Shown here: in pieces, positions 1-5,392 of the stretch | How positions within the stretch are numbered: the first letter of the stretch is position 1 | Layout: the number at the start of each line of letters is the position of its first letter | From: Treponema sp. | Lineage (GTDB): Bacteria > Spirochaetota > Spirochaetia > Treponematales > Breznakiellaceae | Assembly (NCBI GenBank): GCA_031276685.1 | Contig: JAISMQ010000275.1 | Coordinates: 1-5,437 of the forward strand | Reading direction: 5' to 3' | DNA: 5,437 bases | Notes under the pieces: model-generated | Database searches by the model: none | Seen by the model: only the letters and a program-made list of their open reading frames with translations | What the model was told of the DNA's origin: nothing | Made by a program: the position numbers and the translations under genes

Positions 1-1265
1 TTTGGAATTTTAAGGGCGATTTTTTTGGCCGCCTCGCGGGCCTCTTTTTTGACCTGGTTAAGCTCGGTCCGCAGGCTATCGTTGGCCAGGATCTTCCGCT
101 CCAGGGCCTTGCCGGCCTCCTGGTTTTTGTGGAGCCAGTCTTCCACCGCCTCGCGGGTTTCCTGGACTATCCAGGCGCGGACATCGGAATTCCCCAGTTT
201 GTTCTTGGTCTGGCTTTCAAAGACCGGGTTCTTGATTTTTACCGCCACCGCGGCGATGGTCCCCTCCCGGATATCCTCGCTGCGGTAGTCCTTTTTGAAG
301 TAGGCCTGGATCCCCTTGAGGAAGCCCTCTTTGAAGGCGGAAAGGTGGGTCCCCCCGTCGCTGGTAAACTGGCCGTTCACAAACGAAAAGTACTCCTCCC
401 CGTAGTTGTTCGTATGGGTAAAGGCAAATTCCAGGGAGCCTTCCCCCGATGCCGAGCCCTTGTAGTAGCCCATGGGGTACAGGTTTTCTTCGCCGGTTTC
501 CTCGGCCAGAAGGTCGTAGAGCCCCCGGCTGGAGAGGAACTGTTTGCCGTTAAAGTTCAGCACAAGCCCGGTGTTCAGATAGGCGCAGTTCTGCAGGCGC
601 CGCTCCACAAATTCCGTGTTGAACTGGTAATCGCCAAAGACCTGGCTGTCCGGGGTAAATTCGACAAAGGTGCCGTCCTTCTGCTTGTCCTTGAGCTTTC
701 CCTTCCGGTTGGTTTTTAGCACCCCCCGCTCGAAGACCGCCTCCGCGAATTCGCCCTGGCGGAAGGACACCACCCGGAAACGGGAGGACAGCGCGTTTAC
801 CGCCTTGGTCCCCACCCCGTTCAGGCCCACGGAAAACTGGAACACGTCGTCGTTGTACTTGGCCCCGGTGTTGATCACCGACACACATTCCACAAGCTTC
901 CCCAGCGGGATGCCCCGGCCGTAGTCGCGGACCCGGACCGTTACGTCCCCGTTCTGGCCCTTAATCTGAATCTCGATGTGCTTCCCGTTACCCATGATGA
1001 ATTCGTCAACGCTGTTGTCGACAACCTCTTTGAGAAGCACGTAGATCCCGTCGTCGGGATTGCCGCCGTCCCCCAGCCGCCCGATGTACATGCCGGTCCG
1101 CAGCCTGATATGTTCCAGCGAAGAAAGGGTCTTTACTTTGGATTCGTCGTAAACGGCTGCTTTGCCCGAGGTTTTCGCCTCCGGGCCGGACAGCGGGGGG
1201 GTCCGGGCGCTCCCGGCTTTGGCCGCCCCGGCGGGGGCGGCTTTCTTTGACGTTTTTATTGGCAT
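1..1265 (-). CDS. parE: DNA topoisomerase IV subunit B (ParE-type), N-terminal part, runs off left edge
   Basis: This is the ATPase subunit of a type IIA topoisomerase, which with ParC would decatenate and relax chromosomes in the cytoplasm. I translated 421 codons from the ATG at 1265 with no stop. The GHKL ATPase fold is clear: RTGMYIG at residues 56-62, KEVVDNSVDEF at 79-89 (catalytic Glu80, Mg-binding Asn84), DYGRGIP at 114-120, and the ATP-lid GLNGVGTKAVNALS at 147-160. The transducer domain follows, with FVNGQFTSDGGTH at 295-307 and QTK at 352-354 (Lys354 matches the ATP-contacting lysine of GyrB). The TOPRIM domain lies off the window. GyrB is the alternative; the DDGIYVLLKEVVDN and VGLNGVGTKAVNALS wording resembles ParE of Bacteroidetes and spirochaetes as I remember it. 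Residues 1-38 are an Ala/Lys/Pro-rich extension before the conserved start. The ribosome site is weak (AGG six bases before ATG). The gene lies 51 bases behind the coiled-coil gene, probably in one operon. Confidence 0.9.
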   Translation of the reverse strand, partial: MPIKTSKKAAPAGAAKAGSARTPPLSGPEAKTSGKAAVYDESKVKTLSSLEHIRLRTGMYIGRLGDGGNPDDGIYVLLKEVVDNSVDEFIMGNGKHIEIQIKGQNGDVTVRVRDYGRGIPLGKLVECVSVINTGAKYNDDVFQFSVGLNGVGTKAVNALSSRFRVVSFRQGEFAEAVFERGVLKTNRKGKLKDKQKDGTFVEFTPDSQVFGDYQFNTEFVERRLQNCAYLNTGLVLNFNGKQFLSSRGLYDLLAEETGEENLYPMGYYKGSASGEGSLEFAFTHTNNYGEEYFSFVNGQFTSDGGTHLSAFKEGFLKGIQAYFKKDYRSEDIREGTIAAVAVKIKNPVFESQTKNKLGNSDVRAWIVQETREAVEDWLHKNQEAGKALERKILANDSLRTELNQVKKEAREAAKKIALKIP

Positions 1266-1275
1266 AGGGTACCTA

Positions 1276-1299
1276 TTGGGCCGGCTGCAAAACCGGCAA
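1276..1299 (-). promoter_or_regulatory. Small hairpin in the coiled-coil gene to parE gap
   Basis: Arms GCCGG (1280-1284) and CCGGC (1293-1297) form a perfect 5-bp stem with an 8-base loop. Two more A-T pairs are possible across a 2-base bulge (1276-1277 with 1298-1299). On the minus-strand transcript it ends just before the weak AGG ribosome site of parE. No U-run follows, so it is not an intrinsic terminator. It could tune parE translation or protect processed RNA, or it could be chance in GC-rich DNA. Confidence 0.3.
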
Positions 1300-1316
1300 T
1301 GTTTGGCGGGCGCGGG

Positions 1317-2405
1317 CTACAACAGTTTGGAGAGTTCTTCAACACGGGCTTCGGTTTCCTCAATCTGCGTTTTTATGTCCTTAATCCGCTCTTCCGCATC
1401 GGCGATGCGCCGCTCCTGTTCCGCGACGGCCCGCTTCATTCTTTCAATTTCGGCTTTTTTCTCGTCAATCGCGATGGAAGTTTTCAATTTTTCGATATCG
1501 CGGTCGTACCCGGCGATGGTTTCCAGGCCCTGCCTGGCGGTTTCCACGACCCGCTGATCTTCCGGCTGAAAGATCCGGTCAAAAGGTTCGCCCCCGGACA
1601 CGGCCTGTTCCCCCAGGCGGCGGTACACGGTTTTAAGTTCCGACCGGATAAGGGCTATGCGCTTTTCCAGATGCTGGATCCGCCGGCGGGGCCCGCCTTC
1701 CGGGTTAAAGCCGCCTTTAAGGCGGCGGCATTCTTCCCGCAGCCCGGCCAGTTCCCGGCTCCGGGCGGCGGCGGCCTCCTTCATGTCCCGGAGCGCGCGG
1801 ACCGCGTCTTCCAGCTCGTGGCCGGAAACCAGGGATTCGCTTTCCGGGGCGGCCAGCTTGTCCCCGGCGGCGGCGTAGAGCCGCTTCAGGCTTTCCTGGT
1901 GCCGGGCCGCCAGGGTCCGGTACACCGCGCCCTGGGTGTTCTTCCCTATCCAGTCAAAGAAGCCCGAACCGGCCCGGTCGTCCACCTCCCCCAGTCTGTT
2001 CCTGGCGTCTTCCAGCTTGGGGACAAGGCGGTCGGCCTGCTGCCGGTAAGCCCCCAGAAGGACGGAAAACTGCTCTTCGCCCAGGGCGTCCCGCCCCACA
2101 TCGGCGCTGGCCTTGGGAATTTCCGCCAAAAAGACGACATTCTCCCGCTCTTTAACGCGGATCTCCGCTTCCAGCTCGCCGATCCGCCGGATGTCCGCCT
2201 CCGCAAGCTGGATAAAGCGCTGGGAATCCGCTATTTCGCCTTGCAGTTTGAGGTATTCTTCCGCGATTCCGCCTAAAAGGGCCTCCTGGCCGGGCAGGCG
2301 GCCGAACAAGGTCTCCCCAAAATCCGCATACAGGAGGTCCAGTGAGTGGCTGGCCTCCTTTTTTTTGAGTTCCAGGTCGTTGATGGCCCGTTTTCGTTCG
2401 TCCAT
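1317..2405 (-). CDS. Uncharacterised coiled-coil protein, upstream partner of parE
   Basis: I do not recognise this protein. From the ATG at 2405 it has 362 residues, very rich in Glu, Lys, Arg, Ala and Leu, with long heptad-like helices at about residues 40-95, 185-255 and 300-362. The last part is an almost unbroken charged helix ending in EELSKLL. A less charged middle (about 125-175) contains the aromatic stretch FFDWIG. There is no signal peptide, membrane segment, Walker motif or catalytic signature, so a cytoplasmic structural or scaffold protein is likely. The start is uncertain: in-frame ATG at 2432 and TTG at 2444 also exist, but a strong minus-strand promoter (2415-2444) covers both, which favours 2405, preceded by AAAAGG only three bases away. 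The gene is followed after 51 bases by parE on the same strand. Co-transcription is inferred; any functional link to topoisomerase IV is speculation. That it is a real gene is supported by its length, strand consistency and promoter. Confidence 0.75.
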   Translation of the reverse strand: MDERKRAINDLELKKKEASHSLDLLYADFGETLFGRLPGQEALLGGIAEEYLKLQGEIADSQRFIQLAEADIRRIGELEAEIRVKERENVVFLAEIPKASADVGRDALGEEQFSVLLGAYRQQADRLVPKLEDARNRLGEVDDRAGSGFFDWIGKNTQGAVYRTLAARHQESLKRLYAAAGDKLAAPESESLVSGHELEDAVRALRDMKEAAAARSRELAGLREECRRLKGGFNPEGGPRRRIQHLEKRIALIRSELKTVYRRLGEQAVSGGEPFDRIFQPEDQRVVETARQGLETIAGYDRDIEKLKTSIAIDEKKAEIERMKRAVAEQERRIADAEERIKDIKTQIEETEARVEELSKLL

Positions 2406-2414
2406 TTGCCTTTT

Positions 2415-2444
2415 ATTATAAGTTAAAGACATTTTTCTTGACAA
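2415..2444 (-). promoter_or_regulatory. Sigma70-like promoter for the coiled-coil gene and parE
   Basis: On the minus strand TTGTCA (2444-2439, one mismatch to TTGACA) is followed by an 18-base spacer and a perfect TATAAT (2420-2415). The predicted start of transcription is about 2408-2407, only two or three bases before the ATG at 2405. The hexamers are close to consensus and sit in an AT-rich island within GC-rich DNA, which makes chance less likely. Confidence 0.65.
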
Positions 2445-2467
2445 TCGGCTTGTGTCCGTTCCATCAT
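2438..2467 (+). promoter_or_regulatory. Putative sigma70-like promoter for the EF-G-like gene
   Basis: A perfect -35 box TTGACA lies at 2438-2443. With an 18-base spacer the best -10 candidate is CATCAT at 2462-2467 (4 of 6 matches), so the -10 is weak. Transcription would start near 2474, giving a leader of about 30 bases before the ATG at 2506. Five bases of this -35 box are shared with the -35 box of the minus-strand promoter. Confidence 0.45.
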
Positions 2468-2492
2468 ATCCTAACAGCCCAACAGCAATCCA

Positions 2493-2501
2493 GAAAGGAG
2501 T
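2493..2501 (+). promoter_or_regulatory. Ribosome binding site of the EF-G-like gene
   Basis: GAAAGGAGT contains a strong Shine-Dalgarno core, AAGGAG, with five bases between GGAG and the ATG at 2506. It decides the start: a GTG further up at 2452 is in frame, but it has no such site, lies inside the promoter region, and would add 18 residues unlike any EF-G N-terminus. Confidence 0.85.
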
Positions 2502-2505
2502 CCCT

Positions 2506-4596
2506 ATGAGTCATAACACGAACAGTATCAAGAATGTATCCATTGCGGGTCATGGGGGGACCGGAAAGACAAGCCTTTTTGAACATCTGCTTTTTGCCGG
2601 TGGGGTAATTCCCCGGCCGGAAACCGTGGATTCGGGAAAAACCGTGGCGGATTCTTCCCCGGAGGAAATTGAACGGAAAATATCCATTCACGCCGCGCTG
2701 GCCCACGTGGAACTGGACGGCACGAAGATCAACCTGTTCGACACGCCCGGATCGTCGGACTTTATCGGGGACGTGATCCTAAGCTTCCGGGCCAGCGAAT
2801 TCGCCGTGCTGACGGTGGACGCCCGCGTGGGGGTCCAGATCGAGACGATAAAGTTATGGCGCAACCTGGAGGGCCGCAAGAAGCCGCGCGGGTTCTACAT
2901 CACCAAGATGGACGAAGAACGGGCGGATTTTAAAAAAATTCTGGAAGACATTAAGGACAAGTTTAAGGCGGAGCCCGTGCCCATTACCCTGCCTATGGGG
3001 CCGGGGGCGGACTACAAGGGCGTTATCGACGTGCTGAACGAGCGGGCCTGGTTCGTCCAGGACGGCGGGGCGGCCCTGGAAAAAGAGGGGGACATTCCCC
3101 CGGAGTACCGGGAGGAGTGCGCCGCGGCCCGGGAGCGCCTTATAGAGGCCGCCGCGGACGGCGACGACACGCTGATGGAGCATTACATCGAGAAGGGCTC
3201 CCTGGACGCCAAGGAGATGCACGACGGGCTTATCGAGGCCATGGCCGACCACAAGTACGTGCCCGCCTTTGCCGGCGCCGCCCTTAAAAATTCCGGCCTG
3301 TTCCCGTTCCTTAAATTTTTGGCGGACATAGCCCCCCTGCCCGGTACCGCCGGGGACCTTGCCCTGGACGGGGAAGGCAGGGAACACGCGGTGGCGGTGG
3401 ACCCGGACAAGCCGCTTTCGGCCCTGGTTATCAAGACCGCCTACGACCAGTTTTCCGGGAAGCTTTCCTGGGTCAAGGTGATCACGGGGAAGCTTACGCC
3501 CGATACCGAGGTTCTGAACGTTTCGGAAAACAAAAAAGAGCGGATCGGCAAGATCTACCTTTGTGTGGGGAAAAAGCTGGAGGAAGTGCGGGAACTCTAC
3601 GCCGGGGATGTGGGGATTATCGCCAAGGCGGCCAGCCTTAAAACCAACGACACAATTACCGCCGGGGAGGCGGGCCTAAACTTTCTGCACCTGCGGCTTC
3701 CCGAGCCGGTCCATTCGGTGGCGGTCAACGCGGTCCAAAAAAAAGAGGAGGACAAGCTGGGCGAAGCCCTGGTCAGGGCCGCAGAGGAAGACCGGACCTT
3801 TAGCTACGTTTTTAACACCGAAACCAAGGAAACCGTGATCTCCGGCATGGGGGAGCTCCAGATCAACATTATCCTGGACAAGATACGGCAGAACCAAAAG
3901 ATCGAGATGGAAACCCGCATACCGCGGGTGGCCTACCGGGAAACGATCAGCAAAAAGGCCAGCGCCGAGTACACCCACAAGAAACAGACCGGGGGCCACG
4001 GACAGTACGGCAAAGTGGTGCTGGACATCGCCCCGCTGGGCCGGGGGGAAGGCTACAAATTCGAAAACCGGATCTTCGGCGGGGCCGTGCCCAAGAACTA
4101 CATACCCGGCGTGGAAAAGGGCGTGGCGGAAGGCATGGCGCGCGGCACCGTCGCGCAGTACCCGGTGGTGGACGTGGAGGTGGCTATCGTGGACGGCAAG
4201 TACCACCCGGTGGATTCCTCCGAACTGTCCTTTAAGCTGGCGGCCAGGAACGCCTTCCGGGAAGCCATGCGCCAGGCCGGGCCCACGCTGCTGGAACCCA
4301 TTATGAACCTGACGGTCTTTGTGGAAGACAAGTACCTGGGGGACGTGATGAGCGACCTTTCCGGCAAGCGGGGCAAGATCCTGGGCCAGGACGACGTGGG
4401 GGGCGGCATCGCGGAGATACGGGCGGAAGTCCCCCACGCGGAGCTGCTGCGCTACTCCATCGATCTGCGGTCGATCACGAGCGGCACAGGTTCCTTTGGG
4501 GTGGCCTTTGACCACTACGCGCCGATCTCCGGCCGCATCGCCGAGGACGTGATCAAGGCGGCGGCGGCCTTCCAGGTGAAGGAAGAAGAGGAGTAA
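2506..4596 (+). CDS. Elongation factor G-like translational GTPase (EF-G2/FusA2 type)
   Basis: A complete 696-residue protein with the five-domain EF-G plan. G domain: P-loop GHGGTGKT (15-22), switch I region ERKISI (56-61), DTPGSSDF (79-86), TKMD (133-136) and a G5-like GAALKNSG (257-264). Domain II follows at about 300-390. Domain III contains SGMGELQINIILD (446-458). Domain IV has GGHGQYGKVVLDIAPL (496-511) and GKYHPVDSSELSFKLA (564-579), keeping the tip histidine (His567) that matches E. coli EF-G His583. Domain V contains GDVMSDLSGKRG. The G domain departs from housekeeping EF-G: RGITI reads RKISI, and the catalytic-histidine position in DTPGH is Ser83. Such changes fit the EF-G-2 subfamily (Thermus EF-G-2 and mycobacterial FusA2 as I recall them), so this is probably an accessory factor binding ribosomes rather than the main translocase. 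It may bind GTP but hydrolyse it differently. It is transcribed alone, divergently from the coiled-coil gene and parE; no convincing terminator of its own is seen. Confidence 0.93.
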   Translation: MSHNTNSIKNVSIAGHGGTGKTSLFEHLLFAGGVIPRPETVDSGKTVADSSPEEIERKISIHAALAHVELDGTKINLFDTPGSSDFIGDVILSFRASEFAVLTVDARVGVQIETIKLWRNLEGRKKPRGFYITKMDEERADFKKILEDIKDKFKAEPVPITLPMGPGADYKGVIDVLNERAWFVQDGGAALEKEGDIPPEYREECAAARERLIEAAADGDDTLMEHYIEKGSLDAKEMHDGLIEAMADHKYVPAFAGAALKNSGLFPFLKFLADIAPLPGTAGDLALDGEGREHAVAVDPDKPLSALVIKTAYDQFSGKLSWVKVITGKLTPDTEVLNVSENKKERIGKIYLCVGKKLEEVRELYAGDVGIIAKAASLKTNDTITAGEAGLNFLHLRLPEPVHSVAVNAVQKKEEDKLGEALVRAAEEDRTFSYVFNTETKETVISGMGELQINIILDKIRQNQKIEMETRIPRVAYRETISKKASAEYTHKKQTGGHGQYGKVVLDIAPLGRGEGYKFENRIFGGAVPKNYIPGVEKGVAEGMARGTVAQYPVVDVEVAIVDGKYHPVDSSELSFKLAARNAFREAMRQAGPTLLEPIMNLTVFVEDKYLGDVMSDLSGKRGKILGQDDVGGGIAEIRAEVPHAELLRYSIDLRSITSGTGSFGVAFDHYAPISGRIAEDVIKAAAAFQVKEEEE

Positions 4597-4653
4597 GCCG
4601 CAGCCGTCCGGGCTAAGCTTTAAAAAAGACCGGGTAGAACCGGGGAGTTGGGC

Positions 4654-4682
4654 AAAAAAAGGGGCCATCCAACGATGGCCCC
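4654..4682 (-). terminator. Intrinsic terminator of the lipoprotein gene
   Basis: On the minus strand a perfect 9-bp GC-rich stem (4682-4674 with 4669-4661) closes a 4-base loop and is followed at once by seven Ts (As at 4660-4654 on the plus strand). It lies 76 bases past the lipoprotein stop codon. Read on the plus strand it lacks a T-run, so it would stop the EF-G-like transcript only weakly if at all. Confidence 0.85.
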
Positions 4683-4701
4683 CAAAGTTCCGCGTTACGC
4701 C

Positions 4702-4754
4702 GCGTTCCCGCCCCTTACCCCGCGCCGGCAGCCAGCGGGAAGGCGGGAATACGC
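4702..4754. repeat. Inverted repeat between the convergent genes
   Basis: TTCCCGCC (4705-4712) and GGCGGGAA (4742-4749) are a perfect 8-bp inverted pair. GCG (4702-4704) and CGC (4752-4754) extend the stem across a 2-base bulge. The loop of 29 bases is itself GC-rich and contains CCCGC/GCGGG. On the minus strand it sits just after the lipoprotein stop and before its terminator, so it would fold in the 3' untranslated RNA. It may protect mRNA; chance cannot be ruled out. Confidence 0.35.
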
Positions 4755-4758
4755 TGGG

Positions 4759-5241
4759 TTACTCTATCGCAACAGCAGGGGACCACACAATGTCAGATGG
4801 GGCAACATTCCCACCCTCACTAAGTGGATAAGTCTGAACCCCAATCAGGTAGTCTCCTTCCGCTCCCGAAGGAAGGGGAGAAGGAATAGGATAAACAAAC
4901 GAATATTTGTCGGGATTATATTTAGCACTTGCATCCAGACTTCCATCGTCTTTGTATATCTTACCATTCTCAACGGTAGGGCTACCACCACCACCATGAG
5001 AAATGTTAGACACCTGTTTGGTACCGTCTTTTTTGGAATACACCACATAGCCTCCCGCATCATCGGCGGCGTCCCAGGTTACAATGATATCTGTCCCGTT
5101 TTTCACCGCTTTAAGATTTGAAACGGTGTTTGCCTTGTCATAGACCACCTTCACATCCAGAACGTCGTTCTTGCAAGCGGTAAAGGCCAGGCCGCAGAGC
5201 AGGGCGGCCGCCAGGGCCGCCAAAACCAGTTTGTTCTTCAT
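4759..5241 (-). CDS. Small fibronectin type III-like lipoprotein
   Basis: This gene encodes 160 residues. The N-terminus MKNKLVLAALAAALLCGLAF is a lipoprotein signal peptide: a short basic start, a hydrophobic core, then FTAC with the probable lipidated Cys23. This is a relaxed lipobox of the kind accepted in spirochaetes; Cys16 is inside the hydrophobic core. The mature part (about 38-160) resembles one FN3 beta-sandwich: VSNLKAVKNG, then IIVTWDA (52-58) and GYVVYSK (64-70), and near the end GDYLIGVQTY and IVWSPAVAI. A Gly/Ser/Asn-rich loop with four glycines and a Pro-rich PIPSPLPSG insert separate the strands. It would be membrane-anchored in the periplasm or on the surface; FN3 modules usually mediate binding, and no enzyme motif is seen. 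Its DNA, especially 4890-5010, looks AT-richer than the neighbours. It has a good ribosome site and its own terminator, so it is probably monocistronic. The partner or ligand is unknown. Confidence 0.82.
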   Translation of the reverse strand: MKNKLVLAALAAALLCGLAFTACKNDVLDVKVVYDKANTVSNLKAVKNGTDIIVTWDAADDAGGYVVYSKKDGTKQVSNISHGGGGSPTVENGKIYKDDGSLDASAKYNPDKYSFVYPIPSPLPSGAEGDYLIGVQTYPLSEGGNVAPSDIVWSPAVAIE

Positions 5242-5247
5242 TGCGTA

Positions 5248-5253
5248 CTCCTC
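5248..5253 (-). promoter_or_regulatory. Ribosome binding site of the lipoprotein gene
   Basis: GAGGAG on the minus strand, six bases before the ATG at 5241, is an ideal Shine-Dalgarno site and fixes the start where the signal peptide begins. Just upstream is an AT-rich patch with CATAAA (5267-5262). This could be a -10 box, but no -35 box is visible because GC-rich palindromic DNA lies in that position. Confidence 0.8.
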
Positions 5254-5283
5254 GTAAAAAATTTATGCACTGCGGCGCGGGGG

Positions 5284-5326
5284 CCGGGGCGTTGCCCCGC
5301 GCTGCCGGCGCGGGGCAACGTTCCGG
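5284..5326. repeat. Large GC-rich perfect palindrome upstream of the lipoprotein gene
   Basis: Arms 5284-5302 and 5308-5326 pair over 19 positions: 13 uninterrupted Watson-Crick pairs next to the 5-base loop TGCCG, then two G-T wobbles (in the plus-strand reading), then four more pairs. No T-run follows on either strand, so it is not a standard terminator. It could be a dispersed palindromic repeat, a structured 5' leader of the lipoprotein mRNA, or a protein-binding site. Nothing in the window tells these apart. Confidence 0.6.
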
Positions 5327-5335
5327 GTATCCCGG
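5323..5335. repeat. Short hairpin overlapping the large palindrome
   Basis: CCGGG (5323-5327), loop TAT, CCCGG (5331-5335) is a perfect 5-bp hairpin. Its left arm shares four bases with the end of the 19-bp palindrome, so the outer pairs of the large stem and this hairpin cannot form together. Confidence 0.35.
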
Positions 5336-5363
5336 TCCGCACAATGCCAATGGGGTGGGAAGC

Positions 5364-5381
5364 GCGGCGAATATGCGCCGC
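5364..5381. repeat. 6-bp GC hairpin in the gene-free right edge
   Basis: GCGGCG (5364-5369) and CGCCGC (5376-5381) flank the 6-base loop AATATG. It is one of several inverted repeats packed into 5271-5437. Its role is unknown, and chance is possible in such GC-rich DNA. Confidence 0.3.
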
Positions 5382-5392
5382 AGGAAGGGGGG

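Noticed and set aside
129..719. Plus-strand open frame of 196 codons opposite parE
   Set aside because: The minus frame encodes unmistakable ParE motifs over the same bases; the plus frame has no family signature or ribosome site.
1299..2276. Long plus-strand open frame (325 codons) opposite the coiled-coil gene
   Set aside because: It is antisense to a better supported gene with a strong promoter; its translation is Pro/Phe/Gly-rich with no recognisable domain, as expected from reading GC-rich Lys/Glu coding DNA backwards.
2452..2505. GTG-initiated upstream extension of the EF-G-like protein
   Set aside because: The extra 18 residues lie over the promoter region, have no ribosome site, and do not resemble EF-G; the ATG at 2506 has a strong AAGGAG.
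4602..4614. AGCC/GGCT hairpin as terminator of the EF-G-like gene
   Set aside because: The stem is only 4 bp with three Ts shortly after; too weak to call.
3676..4668. Minus-strand open frame of 330 codons opposite the EF-G-like gene
   Set aside because: It fully overlaps a certain EF-G family gene, and its product is His/Val/Pro-rich with no motif; it is a high-GC shadow.
4648..5121. Plus-strand open frame of 157 codons opposite the lipoprotein and its terminator
   Set aside because: It runs through the terminator hairpin and is antisense to a gene with a signal peptide and ideal ribosome site.
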